Source: Acidobacteriota bacterium (GTDB lineage: Bacteria; Acidobacteriota; Polarisedimenticolia; Gp22-AA2). From it: a stretch of 33,551 bases of DNA. Shown one piece after another: positions 17,921 to 26,554 of this stretch (its first letter is position 1; each line of letters starts with the position of its first letter). The translations under genes were made by a program, and so were the position numbers. The stretch is from the NCBI GenBank assembly GCA_003223135.1, contig QHXX01000106.1, positions 1 through 33,551 of the forward strand, read 5' to 3'. The notes beneath the pieces were generated by a model. It ran no database searches. It saw only the letters and a program-made list of their open reading frames with translations, and had not been told where the DNA came from.

Positions 17921-20043
17921 GTCGAGTGTTCCTTCGCGGCGCCGTCGTCGCCCGCCCGCGCCGAGGCGATCTCCGCGAGCCGTACCGGATCGCCGAGGCG
18001 GGCAATTTCGGCCGGTCGCCCCACCACGATGAGGCCGTCGCCGGCTTTCAGATCCGTGGAGGGATCGGGGATGATGCGGCGCTCCTGACCGCCGGGCATC
18101 CGGCGCTTCAGCTCGATGACGTTGACGCCGAAGCGCTGGCGACACCCGAGCTCCCGCAGGGTCATGCCGGGAAACGACTGGGGCAGCGTCACCATGGCGA
18201 CGACGTACTCGCCCGGGAGCTCGACGTAGGTCGTTTCCGGGCGGTGACCGGCCCGCGGTCTGTCGAAGCGGGCCAGGCGCGCCTCCTTGTGCAGCACCTC
18301 CTGGCTGTAGAGCGCCATGATGTCCCCCGCCGAGAGCTCGCCGACGAGCCGGCGGGTCTCGAGCGAGTCCACGACCGGCAGCCGGTCGCGGCTGACCTGC
18401 GACCAGCGGCCGATCGCCTCGCTCAGTCGATCGTTTTCAGTCAGGATCGGCACGTCCGCGTACATGACGTCCTTGGCGCGCAGCGCCTGGGCGGAGTCGG
18501 GGTTGCGCAGCGGCGCGGCCAGGTCGCCGAGAGTGATGGCGCCGAGCAGGCCGCCGTTCTCGCCGATGACGAACAGCTCCTTGCGCCCCTCCTCGAGCAT
18601 CCTCTTCATGACCACCCCGACGGACTCCAGCTCGTTGACCGGGGCGGCGCTCGCCCGCATCAGGTCGCGCACCTGGATCGTGTCCATCACCAGCTCTTCC
18701 ATCCGGCCGCCCAGGCGGACGCCACGCTCGACCAGTGGCTCGGTGTAGATCGACTCGCGGTGCAGCAGGCGTGAGACGACGACCGCCGCGGTGCACGCGA
18801 CCATGAGCGGCAGGATGATCTGGTAGTCCCCCGTCAGCTCGAAGATGATCATGATGGCGGTGAGCGGCACCTGCGTCGTGCCGGCGATCATCGCGCCCAT
18901 GCCCACGAGGGCGTAGGCGCCCGGGGTCGAGGTGATCAGCGGGAAGGTCTCGTGGCACCAGGAGCCGTAGGTGTAGCCGAGCGCCGATCCCACGAACAGC
19001 GTCGGCGTGAACAGCCCCCCCGCCCCCCCGGAACCGGCGGTCAAGGCGGTGGCCGCCAGCTTCAGGATCGGCAGGAGGAGGATGAGCTCCAACGGCAGCC
19101 TCTCGCGCAAAAGCTCGTTGGTCGTGTCGTAGCCGTTGCCGAACACGTGCGGGTAGAAGACGCCGATGGCTCCGACCAGGGCGAAGCCGACGACCGGCTT
19201 GGTCCAGTCGGGGATGGGGATGCGCTTGAATCCCTTCTCCGCCCCCCGCAGCGTCACGATGAAGATGGCCGAGACGATGCCGATTCCGATCCCCATCGCG
19301 AAGTAGTGCCACAGCTCCCAGCCGGTGACCAGCGTGGTGTGGGGCGGCGGCGTGTAGGCCGGGTAGGCGCTGATCAGGCGCCGCGAGATGACCGTGCCGA
19401 TCGCGGAGGCGACGACGATCGGGCCGAAGGACTCCAGGGCGAAGTTCCCCAGGATGACCTCGAGGGCGAACAGGGCGCCTCCGATCGGCGCGTTGTAGGC
19501 GGCCGCGATGCCGGCGGCGGCGCCGCACCCCACGAGGATGTTCAGCCGGTTGCCGCCCAGGTGGAAGCGCCGGCCGAGCAGCGAACCGAGGGCGGCCCCG
19601 ACGCGGACAAGCGAACCTTCGCGGCCGAGCGACCCGCCGCTGCCGACCGTGACGATGGTGGCGGCGGCTTTGATCAAGCTGCGGCCGAACGGGAGGAAGC
19701 CGCCGCGCTGCGCCACCGCTTCGATGATGCCCGCGGTGCCGTGCCCGCCGACAGGCTGGCGCGCGACCAGGATGATGAGACCGACGAGTGCACCGCCGAC
19801 CGTCGGGATGGCGAATCGTTGCCAGGCCGGCAGCAGGAGAGCGTGCTGCAGCAGCTCGTGCCGCGATCCCCAGAAGACCTGCTGCACGAGACCGAGGAGC
19901 CTGATCAGCGCCACCGACGCGAACCCGGTCGCGACCCCCGTGAGAGGGACGAGGAGCAGGAATCGCTTCTCACCCGGGGGGCGCGCCCGGAGCGATGCGA
20001 ACGGCCGCCAGTCGGCGAACTGCCTGACCCAGCTCGGTCCCAT
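17917..20043 (-). CDS. ClC-type chloride channel/antiporter with CBS and RCK-C-like domains
   Basis: 708 residues from an ATG at 20043 with GGGAG 8 nt upstream; an upstream ATG (20064) would lie on the -10 element. The membrane part (about residues 25-430) has the ClC motifs SGGSLGREGSLV with gating Glu142, where the usual Pro after GREG is Ser, and SGGAGGLFTPTLFVG. Retention of the gating Glu suggests H+/Cl- exchange rather than a pure channel. Two CBS domains follow (about 445-585), then a TrkA-C-like domain (about 610-690) with LRELGCRQRFGVNVIELKR and DLKAGDGLIVVGRP. Such cytoplasmic tails usually bind nucleotides and regulate gating. Confidence 0.92.
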   Translation of the reverse strand: MGPSWVRQFADWRPFASLRARPPGEKRFLLLVPLTGVATGFASVALIRLLGLVQQVFWGSRHELLQHALLLPAWQRFAIPTVGGALVGLIILVARQPVGGHGTAGIIEAVAQRGGFLPFGRSLIKAAATIVTVGSGGSLGREGSLVRVGAALGSLLGRRFHLGGNRLNILVGCGAAAGIAAAYNAPIGGALFALEVILGNFALESFGPIVVASAIGTVISRRLISAYPAYTPPPHTTLVTGWELWHYFAMGIGIGIVSAIFIVTLRGAEKGFKRIPIPDWTKPVVGFALVGAIGVFYPHVFGNGYDTTNELLRERLPLELILLLPILKLAATALTAGSGGAGGLFTPTLFVGSALGYTYGSWCHETFPLITSTPGAYALVGMGAMIAGTTQVPLTAIMIIFELTGDYQIILPLMVACTAAVVVSRLLHRESIYTEPLVERGVRLGGRMEELVMDTIQVRDLMRASAAPVNELESVGVVMKRMLEEGRKELFVIGENGGLLGAITLGDLAAPLRNPDSAQALRAKDVMYADVPILTENDRLSEAIGRWSQVSRDRLPVVDSLETRRLVGELSAGDIMALYSQEVLHKEARLARFDRPRAGHRPETTYVELPGEYVVAMVTLPQSFPGMTLRELGCRQRFGVNVIELKRRMPGGQERRIIPDPSTDLKAGDGLIVVGRPAEIARLGDPVRLAEIASARAGDDGAAKEHST

Positions 20044-20062
20044 CCTCCGGTCTCCCTGAACC

Positions 20063-20068
20063 ATTCTA
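20063..20068 (-). promoter_or_regulatory. Possible -10 element (TAGAAT) of the ClC gene
   Basis: Minus-strand TAGAAT lies 20 bp before the ATG at 20043, which would give a leader of about 13 nt. No matching -35 box was found at 16-18 bp. Confidence 0.35.
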
Positions 20069-20134
20069 ATGCCTCGTATGCCGGCGCGCCGCTCTCCACC
20101 GCGGCCGGAGGCTCTGCTAGAATAATCGGCTTCG

Positions 20135-21566
20135 ATGACGTCGCATCCTGCCGGACCAATCCGCCCCGCCGCTCCCTCCCATCCCGGCCCTTCTATTTTG
20201 AGGCTTTCGGCTCCCCTGGTCCTGTCGTTCGGGATGCGCTCGCTGTTCACCTTCGTGGACATCGCCTTCGCCTCGACACTGGGGGACGCGGCCATCGCCG
20301 CGGTCGGCGGGCTGTCGTTTCCCTACGAGATCCTGATGATCGCCTGCTGGGTGGGGGTGTCGACCGGGCTGACCTCGAACCTGTCCCAGGCCATGGGCAA
20401 GCGCCAGGGGGTGCGCATCGAGCAGATCCTGTCGGCTTCGCGCACGATCGTGCTACTGCTCGTGCCGCTGTTCTCGGCGATCGCGGTGTACATTTACTTC
20501 GGCGCGTACCACTTGGGCCTCGACCCCCGGCTCGCGCGCCAGTTCTCGATCTACGGCAGCGTGCTCATCGGCGGCTCGGCCTTCACCGCCTTCTGGTCGA
20601 TCATTCCCGATTCCATCGTCAAGGCGCATCACGACACCCGGTCGACGATGTTCGACGGTCCTGGGGCGGTTCGGCGGTCTGGTCTACGCGCTGCGCAAGG
20701 CGGCGCAGCACGAGGCGGCGCGCAAGGCGAGCGGTCTCGACACCGATGAGACGCTCGACCCGCATCCGATGCGCTCGTTGTTGTCGCTTGCCGTCCCCTC
20801 GAGCATGACCTACGGGCTGATGGCGGTCGAGACGGGGCTGGTCAACTGGCTGCTGGCCCGGCAGCCGGACGCCACGGAGTCGATCGCCGCCTACGGCATC
20901 TACTCGCGCGTCCTGCAGTTCGCGATCATGCCGATCATCGCCGCAGCGGTCGCCGTCCTGCCCTATGTCGCGCGCCGCTTCGGTGAGGGGAACATCGAAG
21001 CGATCCGTCATGGCATGCGCCAGATCACCCTGGCGGCGGTGGTGTACTGCGTCGGCCTCGTCACCCCCATGATGATCCTGGGCGGCCCGCGGCTGGCCAG
21101 GGCACTCGCCGAGTCGCCGCGGACGGCGGAGCTGGCGAGCGTCGCTCTGGCGTTCTGTCCCCTCGCCTGCCTGGCGATCATCCCGTTCGCGCTCTGCCGC
21201 CCCGCCTTCGAGGGGCTGCAGCGCGGTCGGCCGGGTCTGCTGATGGCGGTGCTGCGCTACGTCGTCCTGACGATCCCCTGCGCCTTCGCCGGCATGCGGG
21301 CGGCCCACGCCCTCGGCCGGCCGGCGCTCTACGGCCTTCTGGCCGGGCTCATTGTCGCGAGCGGAGTCTCCTCGACCGTCTTCTTCACCTGGATGCAGCG
21401 CTTCCTGAATCGGCTCGAAGCGGAAGCGCGCGCCGCCGGCTCGCCCGGGCAGGCAGGCCCCACCCTGGAGCCCGGCCCCGAGCGCTTCACCGCCCCGGGA
21501 ACGATTCCCGGGGAGGGCCCGGCCCCGATCTCCGCGCGACCGGACGGGACCGATCTTCGGGAGTAG
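20135..21566 (+). pseudogene. MATE-family efflux transporter, disrupted by an internal deletion and frameshift
   Basis: The N-terminal part (20135-about 20652) encodes MATE helices 1-4, from ILRLSAPLVLSFGMRSLFTFVDIAFA to IIPDSIVKAHHDTRSTM. The C-terminal part reads in another frame from about 20652 (STVLGRFGGLVYALRK, then MRSLLSLAVPSSMTYG) to 21566 and encodes the second half. Between TRSTM and STVLGRFGG an intact MATE protein has about 30-40 more residues (helix 5 and most of helix 6), which are absent here. The gene therefore has both a deletion and a frame change, and the product would be truncated at 20749. The sequence TCGACG occurs on both sides of the junction (20642 and 20652). An assembly error is the alternative. 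Intact MATE proteins export cationic drugs using Na+ or H+. No ribosome-binding site precedes the ATG; a TAGAAT (20118-20123) lies 11 bp before it. Confidence 0.82.
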
Positions 21567-21634
21567 TTCCGGGCCGCTCCGGCTCGACACGGCGCCCCCG
21601 GGAATTAAATTGTAGGGTGCGGAGCCGCCAGCCC

Positions 21635-24600
21635 ATGACCCTGCCCCTTCAAGCCTCCCTCCGAGATCGAATGTTCCGCGGACTCCTCGTCTGCCTGTTC
21701 GTCTCGGGCGGCAGCGGACTGATCTACGAAATCGCCTGGGTCCGCTCCCTCGAGCTGGTGTTCGGCGCCACCTCGTTCGCGGTGGCGACGGTCCTGGCCG
21801 CCTTCATGGGCGGTCTGGCTCTCGGCTCCTGGCTGATGGGAATGGCGGCCGACCGGCTCGAGCGTTTCCATCCCCTGCGGATTTACGCCGTCATCGAGTG
21901 CCTCATCGGCGTGGCCGGCCTGCTCGTGCCCATGGCACTCCACGCGCTGGTCCCGCTGTACCAATCGATCTGGATTCATTTCCATTCCTCGTTCGCGGTC
22001 TTCGGCCTGTGGCGATTGGTGCTGTGCGGCGCGGTCCTGCTGGTCCCGACGGCGCTCATGGGAGCGACGCTTCCGGTCGCCAGCCGCCTGGCGGCGGGAG
22101 ACCCCGGGTCGGATGGCGGCGCGGGAATCCCCTGGGCGACCGGGGCGGGCCGGCGCGTCGGGCTCCTCTACGCCTGCAACACTCTGGGTGCTCTCGTCGG
22201 CTGCGCGGCCGCGGGCCTGGCGCTTCTTCCCGCCATCGGCCTGCGGCGCACGGAGTGGGCGGCGGTCGGGTTGAACCTTCTGGCGGCGGCGTGGGCCCTC
22301 CTCCTGGCGCGACGGACCGGGACCCGACCCTTCCCTGGACACGTGGAGCGCGAGCTGCGGGCGGCCGCGGAGCCTGGCGTGGTCGGGCGCACCGCCTCCG
22401 TTCTGCTCACGCTCTATGCGGTCTCGGGTGCCGTGGCCATGGTGTACGAGGTCGCCTGGAGCCGCCTCCTGGTCCTGGTGCTCGGATCGTCGACGTACTC
22501 CTACACCATCATGTTAATGACCTTTCTGGCGGGGCTGGCGATCGGCGCCTGGCTGGGCGCGCGCCTCGTGAAGGACCAGGCCGACCCTCTGCCGGTGGCG
22601 GCTCTCTGCCAGGTGCACGTGGCGCTGACGACGTACGCCGGCCTGTTCTTTCTGAGGGAGCTGCCGTTTCTCTACGTCGTGGCGTACGATCGCCTGCGGC
22701 CGTCGCCGCGGGGTCTCCTCGGCGTGCAGCTCGCGCTCGCCTGCGGACTGATGATCCTGCCGACGCTCGGCCTCGGGGCGATGTTCCCGATCACCATCGG
22801 CGGGCTCCGGCCGGCCGGAGCCCGCGCGCCGCGGGTGGTCGGCTGGGCGTACGCCTGGAACACGCTCGGCGCCATTCTCGGATCGGTCGTGGCCGGCTTC
22901 GTGCTTGTGCCGCGCTGGGGCAGCCGTGAGGCGCTCCTCCTGGGTGTGGCCGCGAGCGCCCTGCTCGGCCTGGCCGGATTCGCGCTGGCGCGGTCCGTGC
23001 CGCGCCGGCGGCTGCGTCTTCTTCTCGCCGTGTCGGTCGTCGCCTTCCTGATCAACCTGATCGTCGCCGCGCCCGCCCTGCCGCCGGAGGTGCTGTCGAG
23101 CGGCGTGTTCCGCTATGCCGATCGCTATAGCGGCCTCGATCGCCGGACCTTCTCCGAGCTGGCGCGGGCGAGCCACGGCGAGATCCTGATGTTCAAGGAA
23201 GGGCTGACCTGCACCGTCACGGTCTTCCGCACCACGACCGCGCGGACGCTTCTCGTCAACGGCAAGCCGGACGCCTCGGCCCCGCCCGGCCTCGTGGAGC
23301 CTTTCGTGCGCCGCGCGCCCGCGCGCATCGGCGATCTTCCGACGCAGGTGCTCCTGGCCCATATACCCCTCCTGCTGGCTCCCCGGACGGACCGCCTCCT
23401 GGTGATCGGCCTCGGCAGCGGCGTCACGCTCGGGTCGGCCCTCACGCACCCGGTCCAAAGGGTCGAGTGCGTCGAGCTGGAGGACGCGGTCGTCAAGGCC
23501 AGCCGCTTCTTCGACGACCAGAGCGGCGCGCCTCTGCGCGACCCGCGGGCGCGGCTTTTGGTGAACGATGCGCGCAATCACCTGCTGGTCACCGGCGAGC
23601 CCTACGACGTCATCATCTCCGAGCCGTCGAACCCCTGGGTCGCCGGCGCCGCCGGCCTGTTCACCAAGGACTTCTTCGAGCTGGCGCGCTCACGCCTGGC
23701 CCGAGGGGGCCTGTTCTGCCAATGGCTGCAGCTCTACGAGATGACGGCGGACGACTTCAGGGCGATCCTGCGCAGTTTCACCGCCGTCTTCCCCGAGGTC
23801 CAGGTGTTCCGTGCAGCGTCCGACGCCATCCTGGTCGCATCCAACGGCGGCGCGCCCGTCGGGCTCGATCCTTTCCTGGCGGGCGTCTCCGGCCGGGCCG
23901 CGGCGGATCTGGACCGCGTCGGCATCCGCGGCCCCCGGGACCTGCTGGCGCACCACTGGATTGGCGGTGCCGAGCTGCGCGCCGCCCTGAGCCCCGGCCC
24001 GCTCAACACCGACGACAACATGCTCATCGAGTTCACGACGCCACTGCGGATGCTGGCGCGCCGCCCCGGGGACCAGGTGGCGCAGGCCACGGAGCTGGCC
24101 GGAATGTTCGCCGGGCAGACCAGCGGGATCCTTCCACACCTGACGCCGCCGGGCGCCGGCCGGCCCGCGCTTTCGCGATTCTGGGCGCAAATGTCCGGCT
24201 CCACCCTGGCGGGCGGCTTTCCCGATCTCGCCGTGGTCTACGCAGGGCACTCGCTTCAAATGGAACGGAACCCGGAAGCGGCGCGCATCTACGGCGAGAG
24301 CCTGGCGCGGGGAGGGCAGCCCGCCGCGGCGCGTCCCTGGCTCGAGGCGGCCGCGCGCGAATTCCCGCACAACGCCGCGCTCCTTCGGTCGCTCGTGGCT
24401 CTCGAGCGCGCCGACCTTGACTGGCCCTCCGTGAGACGTCATGCGCGCGCCCTCGAAAAGCTCGAGCCCGGTGATCGGCAGGCCCTCTACTGGGCGGGAG
24501 AGAGTCTGTTCCGTCTCGGCGAGCCCGGCGCGGCCAACGCGGCCCTGACGTCCCTGGTCGCCGTCGCGGGAGACAGCGCCCGCGGACGCGGCGCCGCAGC

Positions 24601-25165
24601 CGACCGCGGCCCCCTGGCGTACGACGAGTTCCCCGACCTCGGGTACCTCCTCGGCTCGCTCCGCGCAGCCGCGGGTGACAACACCACCGCCATCGAGCCG
24701 CTCCGGCGCTTCCTGCGCGATCACCCCGCCGATCACGAAGCGCGCGCCCTGCTCGCGGACGCCCTCGAACGCGCCGGCCGGGCGGGCGAGGCCCTGGCCG
24801 AAAGGCGCCGGCTCAGCGCCGACGCCCCCCAGCAGGCCGCCGAGCGGCTGGCGCGGGCCGAGGCCGCGTGGGAATCGGGCCCGCGCGATCGGGCCCACGC
24901 TCTGCTCGTGGCGGCCCACGAATACGATCCCGACAACGACGCGGTGACCTTCCTCCTGGCGCGCTCGTTCGCCCGTCTGCGCGATCGCCCGCGCGCCATA
25001 GCACTGCTCGAAGACACCCTCGACTCCCACCCTGACCATCCCTGGGCCATCGGGTATCTCGGCCAGCTCGATGCGGAAGGCGGGAATAAGCCGCGGGCGC
25101 GGCTCCTGGCACAGCGCTACGTCGCTCTGGCGGGCCGGGCCTGGGAAACGATTGTCGATCGGTAG
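21635..25165 (+). CDS. Large membrane protein: transporter-like helices, spermidine-synthase-like domain and TPR tail
   Basis: 1176 residues from the ATG at 21635 (GGAG 10 nt upstream); a GTG at 21617 is possible. The N-terminal 480 residues hold about 12-14 helices in two similar halves, each beginning with a GxxxxxYEVAW-type segment (GGSGLIYEIAW and SGAVAMVYEVAW), as in MFS-like PABS proteins. The Rossmann domain follows, with TVTVFRTTTARTLLVNGKPDAS, LVIGLGSGVTLG (about 588-599), VELEDAVV, VNDARNHL and ISEPSNPWVAGAAGLFTKDFFE (about 659). The last 300 residues (about 865-1170) are alanine-rich helical repeats of TPR type. The family is common but without proven activity; the TPR tail suggests protein partners. 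It is distinct from the smaller relative at 2789-5206. Confidence 0.85.
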   Translation: MTLPLQASLRDRMFRGLLVCLFVSGGSGLIYEIAWVRSLELVFGATSFAVATVLAAFMGGLALGSWLMGMAADRLERFHPLRIYAVIECLIGVAGLLVPMALHALVPLYQSIWIHFHSSFAVFGLWRLVLCGAVLLVPTALMGATLPVASRLAAGDPGSDGGAGIPWATGAGRRVGLLYACNTLGALVGCAAAGLALLPAIGLRRTEWAAVGLNLLAAAWALLLARRTGTRPFPGHVERELRAAAEPGVVGRTASVLLTLYAVSGAVAMVYEVAWSRLLVLVLGSSTYSYTIMLMTFLAGLAIGAWLGARLVKDQADPLPVAALCQVHVALTTYAGLFFLRELPFLYVVAYDRLRPSPRGLLGVQLALACGLMILPTLGLGAMFPITIGGLRPAGARAPRVVGWAYAWNTLGAILGSVVAGFVLVPRWGSREALLLGVAASALLGLAGFALARSVPRRRLRLLLAVSVVAFLINLIVAAPALPPEVLSSGVFRYADRYSGLDRRTFSELARASHGEILMFKEGLTCTVTVFRTTTARTLLVNGKPDASAPPGLVEPFVRRAPARIGDLPTQVLLAHIPLLLAPRTDRLLVIGLGSGVTLGSALTHPVQRVECVELEDAVVKASRFFDDQSGAPLRDPRARLLVNDARNHLLVTGEPYDVIISEPSNPWVAGAAGLFTKDFFELARSRLARGGLFCQWLQLYEMTADDFRAILRSFTAVFPEVQVFRAASDAILVASNGGAPVGLDPFLAGVSGRAAADLDRVGIRGPRDLLAHHWIGGAELRAALSPGPLNTDDNMLIEFTTPLRMLARRPGDQVAQATELAGMFAGQTSGILPHLTPPGAGRPALSRFWAQMSGSTLAGGFPDLAVVYAGHSLQMERNPEAARIYGESLARGGQPAAARPWLEAAAREFPHNAALLRSLVALERADLDWPSVRRHARALEKLEPGDRQALYWAGESLFRLGEPGAANAALTSLVAVAGDSARGRGAAADRGPLAYDEFPDLGYLLGSLRAAAGDNTTAIEPLRRFLRDHPADHEARALLADALERAGRAGEALAERRRLSADAPQQAAERLARAEAAWESGPRDRAHALLVAAHEYDPDNDAVTFLLARSFARLRDRPRAIALLEDTLDSHPDHPWAIGYLGQLDAEGGNKPRARLLAQRYVALAGRAWETIVDR

Positions 25166-25176
25166 GTCGCCGGGCG

Positions 25177-26451
25177 CTATTGCTCTACGACGAAGAGGAC
25201 CTTCTGGCCGCGCAGGGCGGCCTCGTTCAGAACGGTCACCTCCACCGTCCCGTCGCCGACGAAGCGCACGCCGATGTCGCGCCCTTCCTTCAGGTAGGTT
25301 GGGACGATCCGCACGTCGCGGATATGGTCGATGCCGAACTGGCTCGGCTTCAGGGTGATCGACTTCGTCTTGCTGAGGTCGATGTTGTTGGCGAACTTGA
25401 CCGCACCGATGTTCTCGACTTTGTTGACGGTCTTGAGGACACCGCGGGCCTTCAGGCGCGCGGCCAGATCGGCGTCGTACCAGACGGAGTTCTGGTGTTC
25501 GGCGAGCTTCTCGCCCGTCATGCGCGCCTGCTCCTCGGCGCTGACCTTGTCGAGCTCGAGCTGCGACACCGTCGACTCGAGCGCCGCTTTACGGACCTCG
25601 AGGTCGGCGATCTCCTTCTGCAGATTGTCGCGGATCTCCTCGAGCTGAGCCTTCTCGTCGGCCAGAGTGTTGGCCTTGGCGACCGCCGCTTCCTTCTCCT
25701 GGATGAGCCGCATCTCCTTGGCTCGCACCAGGGCCAGGGGGCTGCGCTTGGCGTCTCCCTGCGCCACCCAGGTGCCGAAGAAGTCTTTGGCCGGGTCGTA
25801 GTAGAAATACACCTTCATCCCCTTCTCGAGGTTGGTCTCCATGATGTTCAGCCGGGCGATCAGCTCCCGGGCGCGCGACTCGGGAACTCCCTTCTCCTTC
25901 TCCAGGTACTGCATCGCCAGCTTCATGTGCGTGTCGCCCGCCTTCACTCCCACACCTTCTCCCGGGAGCAGACCCTCGAGCTGCGAGACCTTGTTCTGCA
26001 GGTCGCGGATCTTCTTCATGTCCTCCACGACCTGGCCTAGAATGCCCCGGTACGACGGGTCCTTCTCCTGGCGGACGAGATCGTCGAGGGCCTGCTGCTC
26101 TTCGGCGCTCAGTCCCTGCAGGAAGACCTGCGAGAAGGAGATGGGCTTGCGCCCGATTCGGGTCATCTTGTCGTTGAACTGCTGGATGCGGCCGTAGATG
26201 TCGCGAGTCTCGCTGTCGATCTCGTCGCGGGCCTGCTTCAGCTCGACCAGGACCTTCTCCTGGTTCATCGGCACAGGCCGCTCCGTGAGTTTTTTCGGAA
26301 ACACGGCGTTGTAGCCGAAGTAGCCCCCGATACCGAGGCCAATCGCCACGATAATAATCGCCACGATCGTGAGAAGCGGCTTGTAATTTCGCTTGGGCTT
26401 CTCCGGGGGGAGCTGGATATCCTCGATCGGATCGAACAAACTCTGCGCCAT
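25177..26451 (-). CDS. Membrane-anchored coiled-coil protein with a LysM-like segment
   Basis: 424 residues from an ATG at 26451 with GGAG 9 nt upstream. A cytoplasmic stub of about 26 residues precedes a single helix (about 27-50, LLTIVAIIIVAIGLGIGGYFGY), so the bulk is probably periplasmic. Residues about 165-213 resemble a LysM module (GVKAGDTHMKLAMQYL to LEKGMKVYFYY), which would bind peptidoglycan. Residues about 235-320 are a strong coiled coil rich in E, K, Q and A. The C-terminal 100 residues are beta-rich (GVRFVGDGTVEVTVLNEAALRGQKVLFVVEQ). No named family is recognised. It is divergent from the propeller-like gene at 26555 and convergent, 11 bp apart, with the PABS-TPR gene. Confidence 0.8.
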   Translation of the reverse strand: MAQSLFDPIEDIQLPPEKPKRNYKPLLTIVAIIIVAIGLGIGGYFGYNAVFPKKLTERPVPMNQEKVLVELKQARDEIDSETRDIYGRIQQFNDKMTRIGRKPISFSQVFLQGLSAEEQQALDDLVRQEKDPSYRGILGQVVEDMKKIRDLQNKVSQLEGLLPGEGVGVKAGDTHMKLAMQYLEKEKGVPESRARELIARLNIMETNLEKGMKVYFYYDPAKDFFGTWVAQGDAKRSPLALVRAKEMRLIQEKEAAVAKANTLADEKAQLEEIRDNLQKEIADLEVRKAALESTVSQLELDKVSAEEQARMTGEKLAEHQNSVWYDADLAARLKARGVLKTVNKVENIGAVKFANNIDLSKTKSITLKPSQFGIDHIRDVRIVPTYLKEGRDIGVRFVGDGTVEVTVLNEAALRGQKVLFVVEQ

Positions 26452-26481
26452 TGAGACCGTCTCCTGTGGAAAAGTCCTTAG

Positions 26482-26510
26482 ATTCTAGCGTGATGCCCGC
26501 GTTCGCGCAA
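26482..26510 (-). promoter_or_regulatory. Promoter of the coiled-coil gene
   Basis: On the minus strand, TTGCGC (26505-26510), a 17-bp spacer and TAGAAT (26482-26487) precede the ATG at 26451. The predicted leader is about 25 nt and contains the GGAG site. Confidence 0.65.
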
Positions 26511-26554
26511 CCGGAAAGACCGTCAGGTCTGCGGCGTTTGCGCAGAGGCCGGCG

